In this document: piece by piece, positions 1-13,566 of the stretch
Layout: every line of letters begins with the position of its first letter
Position numbering within the stretch: position 1 is the first letter of the stretch
NCBI RefSeq assembly: GCF_001640805.2
Contig: NC_066855.1
Location: 17,822,639-17,886,638, forward strand
DNA: 64,000 bases
Direction of reading: 5' to 3'
From: Lates calcarifer
Taxonomy: Eukaryota > Chordata > Actinopteri > Centropomidae
The notes under the pieces: model-generated
What the model was told of the DNA's origin: nothing
Database searches by the model: none
Seen by the model: only the letters and a program-made list of their open reading frames with translations
Position numbers and translations under genes: made by a program

Positions 1-1979
1 TTGAGGTATGTAGCGAGACCTGTTTGGAGTTGGGGTCTGAAGCCGGAGCATCAGCTTTAGGGAGATTTGTCACAGTGACCATAGCTGAAATCGCAGTCAT
101 GTGATTTGCTCTAGCCCAAACACTTGGTCCCACGTATGAAAAACAGATCTGAACAATCCCATATCATATCTCTGTAACATGTTAAGAAATAAAAGTCATA
201 ATTGCGTAATTTTTTTTTTTTTGCTGTAAACACAGCCGTGGTGTGGTGTTTGTCCAGATGCATGCTGGCGTGGCCTTGCCTCTAACCTGAGCTGGGAGCT
301 CCTGTGCTGGAGGACACGGCTGACAGAAGCCTGGAGCTTCATGGACCGCTTCTGGTGGATGTGAAGTCTGTGTTTACGCTGATGGTTACAGACTTGTTTT
401 CATACATGCTTCAGTTTTGTGTGTATTATTTTGTTGTCTTTACCCTCGTTCTTCTCCAGCTCTGTCTGACCTTGCCTTTTCTTTTAATTTCTCCGGGACA
501 GTTTTGCTGTGCCTGGTTTGAAAAGTTGGATTCCAAAAAGGCCTTCAAGAAGTGTAAAACTTACAAACTTGCATCCAGAGTGTGTTTTTGTTGCCTCCTC
601 AGCCTCTGGAAGGAGTTTTTTTTCTTTATTTCTTGACTTGAGGGCCTTTTTATAATATTAAAAAAACAAAAAAAAAAAAACAAGCCAAAGCAAACCATGT
701 TTTCACTCAGCATTCACACTGAGTTGGCACTTTTGGAATGAATTTAACTACAGGCACTCACATGTTAACACCCAGCCTGGTAGTATTTGGTGGTATCCTG
801 ACATGTTATTAGCTTTTTGCAGCATATCCAAAGCTAAAAGTATTTGTCATCCTGAAACTTAGAAACATTAAGATCCCAAAATATGAGCTCTTTCACACAA
901 CAGCAGTGCATTTCCTGTTTAAATCCATTACTCTTCACATGGCGGCCATCAGAGAGGAAGTGGAATAATGCCCCACGTCCGATGTTGTGCGTCATTCTTT
1001 TGTGAATGGAGAGGTTGAATGTTTCGGCCTGTTATGTTCCCTGTGTGTATTTGTGTTTTCCATCTTGTGCAGAGCACATACAGACCTACAGGAAAGTTTG
1101 ATTTGAGGAGAGGCTCTATTTTTTGTGTCCACAACCCTCAGCATCCCTCAGCATCTAAATTTAAGTCAGGATAACCAGAGCAGAGTGATTCAGGGGCCTC
1201 GTCTCCCGTTCTGTCGGAGGGATGAAAGAAGAGCAGAAACTAGTGAGACTCAGGCATGAGGAAGCAGACGATGTTGCCCTGGTTTGACGTGACGTCAGCC
1301 TCTCAGCCTGCAGGGATCACAGCGGGGAAAGAAGACATTTCTGCTCTATAGTCAGTGTGGTTCTGCTCAGCTGGGGCTGACTTCCATCACTGACAGACTG
1401 GGTGTCCCTCAAATCTACATTACATGGTCATGCTGGAGGAACTCAAGGAGAAAAAAAAAAAAAAAAAGAACCCAGACGTGTGTGTAGCTGTGCTCCAAGG
1501 CTTCAGTTGTGGTGCTGTGGCAGGGAGCAGAGAGTTGTTAATTTAATCTTGTTTTAAGCCATTGAGATGTCTGTATTGCTGCTGTGGTTATGAGGAGTTT
1601 ATAGCATGATGTTCATCCTGTATGCAAACTGTGTTCCTGCTCTAAAACATGCTGAATCAGAACGTCTTTGGCTGAGCACGGAACAAAATTAAAATTTCTT
1701 CTGGTTTGCATTAAGATTGTACTCATGTTCACCTGCAGTGCACTGTTTCTGTTCATGCAGTTAAAGGAAAATGTGGATTTGTAGCTCAGCAAGTCAGTTC
1801 TCATAATTAGCAGACTTAAAAGTTATAATAGATCAATCATGTAATCATTATACATATATGTGGATTTTGTCCTTTGGAACTTTATTATTTAGACACACTT
1901 CCTCGTACTACCAGTAACCAAAGGGTTAAGTTGCATCTTATGAAACATCTCAGCCAATGTACAATCAGATATTGAGCTT

Positions 1980-2860
1980 CAGTGGCGGGCCGTGCATTTC
2001 AGACCTGGGCCTTCACTGGTGTCCTACCTGAATTACCCCACCTCTTAATACTGTCATCATGATGTCTCAGCTATAGAAACCATCAACCAGGTCATGTAGC
2101 CACAATAAATGCCATTACTGAAGCGATGCTATAAAAACCCAATTAACACAGTTCAACAGGTCTCCAAACACTGCAGCCACAGCTGAGCCACACACATAAA
2201 ATGACAAAGACGTATAAACGTGTAAAATATATGTAAAATGCGTTTTACTTACTGAAACTGCTGATTATTTGTAGACAAATAAAAAAAAAAAAACTGCTTC
2301 TCTTGAGCAGACATTCTCAGCTCTAAAACAAAATCCTGCTGGGCAGACTCGACTTTAAGCGTTAGCATCCATAGCGATCGAACAGGAACTAAACTGAGAC
2401 TCACAGATAAACCTCTACAACAGAGTCACCGAACTCTTCCTCCTCCTTTAGCCATTGTGGGTTCAAGAACAGCTATTAAATCTATATTAATGTGTCTCAG
2501 CTTGTGTTAGTAGCTATAGATGTTAGCTCTGACCAGTACGCTCTGACCATCCAATCAAATATCATGGAAATGTCAATGTTATCGTAGGCCTGTTAGATGG
2601 CCCCTGATCTTGCCAACTCAAAATCTGATTGGTTAAAGGATCTGCAAGGCAGTATCATCACCATTTATTTTAAATTACAGAGGGCTGAAATCTGATTGGA
2701 TAAAAGCTCTAACATAAACAGACTGTATTGGAAGCAGCGTAACCAAGAAGAAAGCTATGAGATGAACAGAATAGACTGTTAGGAACAATTTAATACATAT
2801 AGTATTAATGAAAAAAAACATGTCACATGATTGTGACAGTGTTTAGGCCAGCAGAGAAGC
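1980..2860 (+). mobile_element. Non-autonomous DNA transposon-like element, CAGTGGCGGGCC family, copy 1
   Basis: It starts with CAGTGGCGGGCCGTGCATTT, a terminal sequence I associate with a common teleost DNA element. Its last 110 bases (2747-2860, from AAGCTATGAGATGAA through CCAGCAGAGAAG) recur at 41030-41150. The expected right terminus (AAGGCC..GCTGG) is degraded in this copy. No transposase is visible inside, so it is non-autonomous; the superfamily is uncertain. Confidence 0.55.
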
Positions 2861-5800
2861 TTTTGAGCTTTAAGTATAGCTACACAAATATGATAATCAC
2901 TGCTGGTTGACAGAAGACGCATTGCTACCGGTGCACCTGCGTAGGAATGTCACCACAGATACCAGATTTAGACCTCTGGAATACTGCAAAATACACCAAG
3001 ATTAATCTGGCTTAATATATTTGATAGGCTTAATCAGCACTGTGTGAACTGGTTTAGCAGAGAGGGCTTGAATGTATTAGACTTTCTCCCTGTTTCCCCC
3101 TGTTCCTAGTCTATGCTAAGCTAAGCTAATCGCCTGCTGGCTTTACATGACAGTGATCTCAATCTTCTCATCTAGCTCCCTGCAAACAAGCAACTAAGCA
3201 AAAACTAAAACTTTTTACCAAAATACAGAACAGTTCTGTTGAAAGCCACTGAAAATACAGCTCACTGTGAAAAACCTCACTGACCCACTTGTTGAATTGA
3301 GCAAAAATAACCCCTCAGATTTACTTTCTGTATCTCTTTCCACCTCTCTTTTTTTCTCCTGTTCTTGTGTGTTCGTCTCTACATCCTTCTCTGCAACATA
3401 CAGCAATCACTCCACATCCCTTTGTTTCCCTCCGTCTTTTCATTTCCATCCACCTTCCCCAGTCTATAGTGAGAGATGAACAGTTACACAGTGAGTAGAG
3501 TTAATCCCTCTACATCTGCACCTAACTCACACATTTAAATCAGCTGTCCATTTCTGTTTCTTCCTCTGCCTCTTAATCCTTCTTTCTCTCTGTTTTGCTC
3601 ACTTGCACTTTGAAGTTCAGTTTTTATTTGTCCCAGTGGGCAGCTGGTCGAGCAGCAGCTATTAAAAGCAGCCTTGCATGAAACTAGTGAAAACTGCTGT
3701 AGCTTAGCGCTGCTTGCGTGCTTGACAGCTGTGGGCATCTTCACAATTAAACTTCATGTCTGGAAGCACTTCTTGAAACTGTTACAATGAGCTTCACATG
3801 GTATGAAAAAAAGAAACTTGGGACAGAAAAACGGCAGCTGAAGAAATGTGATTACATCAAAGCAAGTTTGAAAGATTAAAAGATTGTGAATATTGTAAAC
3901 TTTATACATGCTAGACATCAGCATATTAGTATCACCATGAACAACATTTAGCTCAAACCACCTCCAAAAAGCCACTAGCAAGGCTACAGTTACTACTACA
4001 GTTTTGTTTCTTTTGTGGAGGATTCATTATGCGTTCATTGGTAAAGTGAAGTGAGATATTGCTGAACATTTATTATACTTTCAGAAATGTTCTTTGTGTC
4101 TGTGGCAGCTCTCAGACAAATACAACCAGGAAACAGGAAAAGACACCACAGTCAACATAAAGTGCTCCACAGCAACAGCATTAATCAGATTCAGGAACAG
4201 TGCAACAGACACACCCTCATACCTTCAAGATTTATTTAACAGAGCTGTGTTAGAGCGTATAAAGGATCTCTTGAGTCAGGAAGTCTGCAAAGGTGGTGCC
4301 CTATACTGCTGTCCTGATGGTAACAGCCAGTATTCACCATGTTGTTGTTGACCTGTAATCTATTAATGCGTTTGTTCTAATGAACTGCAGATGGTGAAAA
4401 ATACCAAGCAATAAAGCAGAAAGTTAGAATACTCTCTGCAAACCATTATGTCTGCCCAAACTTCCACTTAATCCTTTTCTGTAAAGGACACCTGTGTTTG
4501 AATCCCTGGATATTTATATTCATTTATATCTTCACTATAGACACCATTGATTGTGAGTTAGCTCTGCATTCATCTGTGTAAGGAGTATATGACAATAGGC
4601 TGAACTCATCTGATGTTTCTCTCTTCTCATGTAGTTTGAAGACATTGGTACAATGGACAGAGAAGCATCACAATAACGCAAATCATCATCTGCAGCAGCA
4701 GTTTCAATCAGGCCCGAGTGTCTGCAGGTTTTCATTCCAACCAATCAGCTCACTGGCTGATTACACTTATTATTGCTCCTCTGAGGTTGAGGATAATCAT
4801 GGCTCTGCCAACAAGCAGGATGATTCAGGAGAGCCGCAGAAGTCATCTGATCCTCTTTATTCTTCATTCTTTCTCCTCTCCCTCTCCACCTTTCTGTACT
4901 TCATATTCCATCTCTACTTCACACAGTCCAGTGAGAGTCCAAATTCTCCTTCACTGGAAGAGAATTTCCAGTGGAATAGAATTTCCACTATCTCACCATC
5001 AGAGTAAATCCCTCTGATGACTTTGTGTTCGCTGATAGCAGCTCCTCTAATCTGCTTCCCGCTCTGGCCGTCCGGCTCTACCTCCGCCCGAGCTGATTGG
5101 ACGGCAGGGCTGATTTCTCCACGGCTGCTTTTGAAAGACGAGGCAGAGCTGGAAGCGTGCTGTTGCTTCAGTCCATTTTGAAATGGAGTCAGCCTTTCTA
5201 TTATTATTATCATGTAGAGACCATGGCTGACGTCTGGACATCCGTTGACTTTGAAGGCTCTTGATCAGAAATAATATAGCTGTCATCCCAGATATTTCCT
5301 CTTTTGTTAAAGCCCAAAGTCGTAATTTCAGTTTTTCGCATTCTTCCTTTAATTTCCTATAAAATAACTTCAAGGTTGTCAAAACCATATTAATTCATGT
5401 GTTTTATCGCACCTTTTCACCAAATGGAAATATTCAGGATGTGCATTATTATGCACAGGATTCATAAAAATTCTAAAGCCTGACATTTTTGGTATCTTTG
5501 GAGACTTTGGGATCTCCACTAGAATTAAGAATAAAGTTCTGTGAGTTTCAGCAAAGTTTGGCTGCACAGCATGAATTTCTAATGATCCACCAACAGGCTG
5601 CTGCTTGTTGAGGGGTTGAAATTGCAGTCCATCGAGTTTCACCAAAGTTTCCCGAGCTTAGTGTACCATCTGAGAGCTGAGGTAAACTGTATTTTCCTAC
5701 GGGGGACTGAGAAATTGTTTAAATCAGCAAGTGGAGCATTTGTGGTTGAAATAATAATCCACAAAGTCAAAGCACTCCAGCAGCAATATAAAACCTTTTC

Positions 5801-5979
5801 GCTTTCTCTCATTTCTTGGTGTTTCACTGCATCTTCCTAACTTTTCTACTCTCTTGCATTTTCTTTCATTATTCTTTAACTCTTAGTGGTTTTTTTCTTT
5901 TCCCCTTGTTGCTTTCTGGTGTTTCACTCTGTTATCTTTTTCTCCTTTTTTCTCCAAAGCTCACTTAATCTCACATTAA

Positions 5980-5982
<3 letters not shown>

Positions 5983-6010
<28 letters not shown>
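5983..6010 (+). repeat. (AC)n microsatellite
   Basis: Uninterrupted AC run of 14 units. Confidence 0.95.
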
Positions 6011-8186
6011 GGTTTCGTGCTGAGTGTCCTGGTGTCATTAGGGATGTTAGCAGGACTCTAATCATTGCTTTTGTTTACCCATCAGCCAGATGGCTTCTGC
6101 ACTGCTGACTGGCAATCACACACAAAGACAAACTCTCTCTGTCTCTCTCTCATTACACTCTTCCTCTCTTTTTAGTCTTTATTGTTTACTGGAGGTTCAG
6201 AGATGACAGAATCAGGCTTTTTCGCACTGTTTGATCTCTCAGTCAAGGTCAATTGGACGAGTCGGCTCTGACAAACATCGTGTCTGTTACAATCATTATA
6301 TTTACAAAAGCAGCTAACAGGCTAATTACTGGTCCATCCCAGAGTCAGCTAGGGTCGGGGGCACAAACAATTTGCATGCACAAAAAACATCTCTACACCA
6401 TTTCACACACATGAAGTGGTATTTATAAAGACAGAATATGCGGTGAATATGCGTCTAGCCCCTGGCTTTGCTGATGGTACAGATAACCAGTTACTAGCTA
6501 TTTCTGCACCTAAGCTAGCAGTTTGCCCTTGCCTTCAGACTTTGTGGTAAGCTAGGCTCTATAGCATCTGGATTTGTCTCTACAGTGGGTGCATTAGACT
6601 TTGAGTGAAACGTCTAGTTCCTGGAAACCATGTGTGAAATATTCAGAATTGCTGCATTTTCAGTCAGTGGATTCTTATCCTGTACAAAGGTGCATGTGCG
6701 TGTGTGTATGTGGGCGTGCATGTTTGGTATTTAGGGGATAAGTTGATCTCTCATCACAATGGGCCCCTGCAGAGAGAGCTTCCTGCTGTTTACCACACAC
6801 ATCATGTAAAAAGAAAAGGACAGATGGATACACACAAAAACACACACACACACACATACACACAATAAACCCATCGTCCTTGGTGGACAGATTGTGATGA
6901 GCCCAGGACCTAAGTGAGGATGATGAGTAACTGCCTGCATGTGAGCAACAACACCTTTTATTTATACACACACACTGTGCTTCCAGAACCTTCACTGGTC
7001 ATTGGACAGGGTTTTAGAGGCATCACATCCTGTCTAGTTTCAGTGCGTGAGTGTTGTTGAGTGAAAATGTGAGCATTTTCACTTAACAGAGAGAGCATCA
7101 GAAACCATTTGAACCCTCACGACGTGGACTGATTTTGCTTGGTTTTCATCCCTTTAATTTACAGGCTCATGCCACAGTCACTGCATGTCTCTGTGGTTCT
7201 AGATTGGAAGATTGTTTTTCTTTTGGGATGAATATTTTCGAGTTTGTTGGTACCACGCTTTTGGTGATGCAACCAGGAAAATGCTGCCATGGAATCTCAT
7301 TATTTTACTTTTTTTCCCCCCTCAGTTTTGTTTCTCAGGCGTGCAAAGTTGAATGGAGGACAGACAGCAGGCAGTCAGGTTAACCACAACAACAACGTGA
7401 TGCAACATTTTTTGTTAAAAAATAAAGAAAAAAATCACACAAATTCTCTGATTTGCTCTGTAAAATTCACCAGCTCCTCACTACTGCCATCTGTAATAAC
7501 ACCTGTCAAACCTTCCTGACCAGTGGGATCGCTGCCTCTTTCAAACGTCTTCTGTTTTTATTGGATTTCACCCTCCTCAGTGTCCATCAGCCCTTCAGCA
7601 GGGTGGATAAACCAAACAGAGCTGCAGGGCCTGTTTCCTGTTGTCTTTTCTTTTTCCACACCTCCTCCCTCCATTTTCAATTTGCAGTCACTCTCTCTTC
7701 ACTGATTTCAATCTCGCAGACATCCGTTGTGTGTTCGTCTGCGGTGTGAAAAACATGTGAAATGCACGTGTGAATCGAAGCTCCGCGTGAATCTGTAATA
7801 ACCTCACACTGCTGCTCTGCCGTTGTCTGGTACTGCATGTCATTAAGTAAATTAGGCTCATATAGTCTCACCTTGAGTGTCTCCACAGCGAGCGATAGCA
7901 ATCAAACCAACATGCGTCACGTTATTGGTAATGCAAGTTACACGCCTGGCATGCATCTAAGAGGTTTGTCAGCAATACATTGAGGTGATTTTCTGCTTCC
8001 GGAGTCGTACTGTAATAACCTGCTGATAGTTCCTCTGCTAGTTTGGAAAGTCAGGGAAAAGAGTGGAGTATTTATCATTTCCAGGTGAAAAAACTGAAAA
8101 AATGATGATGGTGACTCATATGGCATCTGGTCTCAGGTGCCATTCCAACACTTTATTATGATGGATGGATGATTTTTTTCTACACA

Positions 8187-8845
8187 TTCAATTCAATTCG
8201 ATTCAGTTTTATTTATAAAGCACCAAATCACAACAAAGTCATCTCACACATCTCGCACTTTTCATATAGAGCAGGTCTAGACCGTACTCTTTATATTATT
8301 ATATTTACAGAGAGAGACCAAACAAATCCCACCATGAGCAGCACTAGGCAACAGTGGCAAGGCTGAAACCTCAGGAAGAACCAGACTCAGGGTGGGCGGC
8401 CATCTGCCTCGACCGGTTGGGTTGAGAAAGGGGGGGGGGGTCTAGGGGTAAATAGGGACAGAAGAACATAGCATAATGCAGATCAATAATCAATAATACA
8501 ATAGTAGTAATAAAAGTAATAAAGTAATGACAATTAAATTAATAATAACAATAGTAGCAGTCATACTAGAAGTAGCATTAATAATTTGTAATTCTAGCAG
8601 CAGGTGTTGAGTGGAGTTGTAGGAGCAGCAGGAGACTTGTCATCACAGATCAGACTCTACAGCTCCAGAGAGAAACTGCAGAAAGAGACAGAAGAGGAGA
8701 GAGAGACGGAAGAGCACAATACTACAGGAAAGGGGAGATATTGAGTTAGTAACATGTATTTATGGGATATGATAGAGAACGAGCAAGAAGCTCAGTGCAT
8801 CATGGGAAGTCTCCCGGCAGTCTAGACCTATACCCGCATAACATG
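8187..8845 (+). repeat. Teleost interspersed repeat (TTTTATTTATA...GGCGGCCATCTGCC type)
   Basis: It opens TTCGATTCAGTTTTATTTATA, contains CCAAATCACAACAAAGTCA, AGGAAGAACCAGACTCAGGG and GGCGGCCATCTGCCTCGACC, and ends GTGCATCATGGGAAGTC...CCTATACCCGCATAAC. This block order is familiar from a very common interspersed fish repeat. The middle has expanded into AATA-rich simple sequence. Confidence 0.6.
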
Positions 8846-8855
8846 AAAAGGAAAA

Positions 8856-9075
8856 TACACCTTGTAGCCAAAAGTATGTGGACACCAGAACATTTCAACT
8901 GTGTGTGTGTGTGTGTGTGTGCGCGCGCGCGCTCCACTCTGCTGGTTTCAGCCTCTCCTCCAGCTTTTGAACCCACTGCAGGGATTTCTTCCCATTCAGC
9001 AACATTAGCATCAGTGAGGTCCAGCACTGATGTTGGGTGATAAGGTCTGGCTCACACTGGGTTGAGATCAGCTGC
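8856..9075 (-). mobile_element. Tc1/mariner-type relic, C-terminal end and terminal repeat
   Basis: The left end reads TTGTAGCCAAAAGTATGTGG, a typical terminal repeat of a fish Tc1-like family. On the minus strand SVLDLTDANVAEWEEIPA resembles the end of the transposase (compare SVLDLTRALVAKWEQIPA at 46.4 kb). A GT/GC microsatellite has grown inside it (8901-8932). Non-functional fragment. Confidence 0.62.
8901..8932 (+). repeat. (GT)10(GC)6 microsatellite
   Basis: GT run passing directly into a GC run, a potential Z-DNA-forming sequence, inside a Tc1 relic. Confidence 0.95.
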
Positions 9076-9959
9076 TCCTCTGTCTCTCTGTTGGCACTGT
9101 GCTTCATCTTAATTCCAGTTTTCTTTTCTTCTTCCCTTCCTTTATTTCTTCTTCTCTACTTCTACTATCCCTCTTGTCCACTGTAATTTTCTTCCATGAA
9201 CTAGACTGTTTTTCTTGTCTCTCATTTCCCTGGCTTCATACTGCCCAATTTTTTTTTTTTTTCTTCATTTAGGATTATTTTCATATGCAGCGCTTAGGGT
9301 TTTTGTGTTAATTTCTATACCCAGAGCATGTTTTCCAGCCTAGTTTCAGCAGCCTGAGAACACATTTACCCATCTTTTCAGACAGGATAAAATAGTCTTC
9401 ATTCATTCTTGGAGAAAGAGCTGCTGTTGCTATATGGGGGTCTACAGGCTCAATAGAGGCTTGCTTATTTTTAAAAGCCCCTGACGCCATTCATTCAATA
9501 GTCCAACGGTTTGTTAGAGAGGTAATGAACTGAGCTGCTTCATGGTTGTCCTTTCAAAGTCCACAAGGTCATCTGCATCATGAACACACTGACACCCAGA
9601 TGATGTTTCCTTGTAGTCCATCTGTTTGTGTGTGCATGTACTGAATATATATGAGTTTTCTACAAGATAAAATCTACAATTCATCAACTTTAAACTATAA
9701 TTATAAGGCCAACACAAGATTTCAAATTTTAAATCTAAGATTTGAATGTTAAAAGCTCCTCTTTTTAATCTTGCAGTATAAGTACAATTTACCTTTGAAT
9801 GCATATTTTCTTGTAAGGTTCAGGAGACTCTTCTCAGATCGTGCTAGTTATCCCAGCATGCAGTGCTGAAAGAATAGAATATATGCAGATGTGTACATTG
9901 AAATCTATATAATCCTGTTTTTAATCTTTTGAATTATAGTTGAAAATTCCAAAACCGCC

Positions 9960-10024
9960 AATCAACCACCAATCAACCACCGATCAACCGTCAATCAACC
10001 ACCGATCAACCGTCAATCAACACC
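9960..10024 (+). repeat. 11-bp minisatellite, about six units
   Basis: Tandem units AATCAACCACC, AATCAACCACC, GATCAACCGTC, AATCAACCACC, GATCAACCGTC, AATCAACACC. The last four full units alternate between two variants, suggesting a 22-bp higher-order unit. Confidence 0.9.
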
Positions 10025-10572
10025 AAGCAAATCTCTTTTTTATGATTAGAACAAATGTGATTTTATGTCACACATTTCCACGTTATCTTAAATCACCATC
10101 TAATGAAGAAAAAACAGCTAATGTTTTCACTTTGAAGCTACTTTGAGAGGACACACACACACACACACACAGACATAATAATAGTGATGTATGATAACCG
10201 TTCCTCTACCTCTGCAGCTGCTCTTGAGAGGTCTTGTAGAGGTGGATGATTAGGTTCACTGTCAAGAGGGAAGATGTGAAGATGGATGAATAGAAGGATA
10301 GAGGGATGGTCCAGTGGTTGGCTAATGATGCTTCTGTGCCTTCCTCATGTTGTTATCTGATCCTGGTCTTTGACTTCATCTCTAGAGAGTGGATCTTTTT
10401 TTCACATGTTGACTACAAACACCAAGCTACTTAACGTATGATACCAAGAACTTTGATAGCAAACGGACGTGTTTCCACGTCTAGTAGCTAGAGAGCAACA
10501 TGATTGTGGAACTGCAGTGTGCTTGTGTCCACCTGAAGAATATAAGTCTTTTAAGTATATATGACTTATGAC

Positions 10573-11046
10573 CCTACTGTCCAAATGTCACAGCAGAAAT
10601 CAAGAGTCATCAGACCAGGCAACATTTTTCCAATCTTCGATTGTCCAATTTTGATGAGCCCATGTGAACTGTAGCTCCAGTTTCCTGTTCCTAGCTGACA
10701 GGCAGTGGCATTCAGTGTGGTCTTCTGCAGCTGTAGCCCAGCTGCTTCCAGGTTCAATGTGTGTTCTGAGATGTTCGTCTGCAGACCTTGGCTGTAGTGA
10801 GTGGTTATTTGAGTTGACTTCCTATCAGCTTGAAGCAGTTTGGCTATCCTTCTCTGACCTCTGCCATTTTTGTCCAAAGAATTGTCAGTCACTGGATATT
10901 TTCTCTTTTTCTGACCACTCTCTGTAAATCCTAGAGATGGCTGTGTGGGAAAATCTCAGTAGATCAGCATTTTCTGAAATACTCAGACCAGCTCATCTGG
11001 CACCAACAACCAGGCCACGTTCAAAGTCACTTAAATCACCTTTCTC
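10573..11046 (-). pseudogene. Decayed Tc1/mariner transposase (N-terminal half)
   Basis: On the minus strand, starting at 11046, the translation begins KGDLSDFERG and continues to a helix-turn-helix region (SISENADLL...AISRIYREWSEK), then GQRRIAKLLQADRKSTQ, ITTHYSQGL and, in a shifted frame, [14 protein letters not shown]. The last is the block carrying the first catalytic aspartate of Tc1 transposases. At least two in-frame stops and frameshifts break it, and the C-terminal catalytic part is missing. It is an old inactive insertion lying in the reverse direction to grid1. Confidence 0.78.
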
Positions 11047-11049
11047 CAC

Positions 11050-11300
11050 CTTTCCAGCTCCTGAGGGAAGTATCTAGCTCCAAATCAGCTATATACTCCA
11101 GTATGTTCATCAAATAGTTTGTGGACAGACAGTGGCTTTACTAGAGCTCTTTAACTGAAAACAGCTGCTGCTGCTGCTGCTGGACATGAAGTTGATGAGA
11201 TCCCTGAGACTGAACCTAATAAGAAATGGGTTGTGAAACCAAAACCATGAGCTAAAAGAGGCTGAAATGCTCCATAAAGTTCAGGGGAACTGCAGAGTTG
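11050..11300 (+). repeat. Dispersed teleost repeat, copy 1 (CCTGAGGGAAGTATCTAGCT)
   Basis: It shares CCTGAGGGAA.TATCT.GCT, TATGTTCA.CA, CTGAAAACAGCTGC and GAGA.T.AACC with 49495-49770 in the same order and strand. It begins directly at the edge of the Tc1 relic. Class unknown. Confidence 0.5.
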
Positions 11301-12167
11301 GATTATATGTGGGTTTGTCACTACGCAAGAACCCTTTCACATTACAACCATATGAAAATGTTGAGCTGCACTCTTACTAACCCTTATGATTATAGTTGGT
11401 TTACGAACATTTGCTAGTGGCTTATTGCAAAATGAGGACATTATGTGACATTATAATGTAATAATGAATGATTTATTAACCAATAATAGAACCATTAGTT
11501 ACAGCTCATGAATCATTTATAAAGGGTGCTTGGTGATTTAAATAATACCAGTGTAGAAATACTAAAGTCCTTATTATTTTTTCATTTAATGTCATGTTTT
11601 AGCCATTATTTTAAACATATAGCCCTTTAAAATATTACAGTAAGCCATAAAATCTCACCATGTGGTAACTCGTGTAATTATTAGGATGTAAACTCAGCCT
11701 TAGGTCATTAAAACTCCCAAACTCCCTGAAACAATAACGAGGAAATGACCTCAGTGTTCTCAGTAGAAACTCGGGACATCCACCTTTAAATGAAGCTGAA
11801 GTCTTATCTGGAGTCTTTATTATAACCAGAAAAACTCATACTGTTGCCATTAGACTGGTGACTCTTCTGACGTCACGCACACATGCACACACACACACTT
11901 ACCTGCAGGCTCCTCAGCAGCCTGTCACACAATGATGTGTGTTGATGCCTGGAATAGGAACTTTGCATTTAAAATATCTGTCAAACACACGATAGATTGA
12001 TTGACTTATTCTGCTCCATCCAGCCCACACACAGCCAAGTCTCACATAGACATACACACACACTAATTGATGTATGTTGACACACATACACACACACACA
12101 ACCATGCACACAAAGTACACAAATGTGATTTTAAACCAGTTTTAAACTAGCAGCTTGAAGAGTTTCT

Positions 12168-12169
<2 letters not shown>

Positions 12170-12198
<29 letters not shown>
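12170..12198 (+). repeat. (AC)n microsatellite
   Basis: Uninterrupted AC run; further CA-rich patches lie at 10151-10171 and 12049-12105. Confidence 0.95.
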
Positions 12199-13541
12199 TT
12201 ACACACTTTTTTCATACCAAACAGGTAATAGCATCATTTTTCACAGCGGAGCCGGCGTCCCCGGCCTGTACGGCCCTCATTAATCTCCCTAATGGAGAAG
12301 TAAGTGATCGGAAATACAGGCTTTAATCATGTTTCCTCTGTTTCCTTGTCCAGGGCTGAAGGCTTTCAGCTCAACACTCTGAGTGTCTTCTGTTTGTCTA
12401 CTTTGTTCTTCTTATACCTCTCAGTTGATTCTCTAACGTTACTTGATTGACAGGCCTGTTGATGTGCAGGAAGTCACAAGAAATGGTGTCACTTGTCAGT
12501 GTGTTGAGATCAGAAGGAAGGCAAATTCTATCTTCTCCCACAGAGCCCATCTGTTGGTCATTACCTTTAGCTGCTGTTGGTACAGTATGTTCCCCTCTGG
12601 ACAAATGAAACCTGATGCCTGAAGACAATTTAAGTTTCATTAGCAGCTTCTGAAGGATTTATAACTGCAGTAGAATCAAAGATTAAGTCTTTAGATGTTG
12701 GCTCTCATCCCTCTGGCTGGGACTATTTTTACTATTATTTCCTGTAGTCGTCCTCTTAATTGGTTGGTTTCCTGTTTTTGTTTTGTTTTGTTTTTTTTTA
12801 AATCACTTTGTTTAGAAGAAAAACAACACACAGATTAATATCCATGACTTTAATTTGACATAAAAGTGCAGTCTGAGGTGAAATTAATGAGTATCTGGTT
12901 AATTGTCTTCTCCGTGTTGGCTGTGGTGCTGCAGCAGTGGTCAGTCGGTGCTTTTGTTCAGCAATAAAAGAACTATTGTGAGTGCTGAAGAGAAGGGAAA
13001 GAGCATTTTATCTGCTTTTGGCTGAGCTGACACACTCCTACATCACACTCTGCATCCTGATGATCTCTGGTGCTAAACTTGAATTTACTCCTCATTTGCA
13101 TTTTACTTCTGACACAGCAGCTTACATCATCAAGAGATTAGCTTCCTTGACCACCAACAAGACAAATCCTGATCCAGGACCCTCAGACTATGTATGTCCC
13201 AAATGGACTACATTATGTTGGAGTTTTTTCCCATGTTACCCACCACTACATTTGTCTGAAATTCATAAGTCAGTTATATCTTCACACAAACCATATTTTT
13301 TTAGATTCATTGCGACTTATACTTTACTAGAATATAATTATGCCAATGTCCGGCATGAATAAGTGACTATAAATCTGCTTAGAAATCTGAGAAAAAATGG
13401 CACCCTTTAACTCTAGAACTTGCCTGGGAATCATCATGTGATTAACTTTTCTTCAGTATCAGTGTAATCCAGTGATAGCTGTCCATTTTGCAAACAGCAA
13501 CTGCTAATAGCGGAATAGAGGAAGTAGTCATAACTGTAGTT

Positions 13542-13566
13542 ATAATAATAATAATAATAATAATAA
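13542..13566 (+). repeat. (ATA)n microsatellite
   Basis: Eight trinucleotide units. Confidence 0.92.

Noticed and set aside
4636..5017. Two overlapping open frames of 123 and 99 codons
   Set aside because: Overlapping frames with low-complexity S/F/P composition and no motif; chance ORFs in intron.
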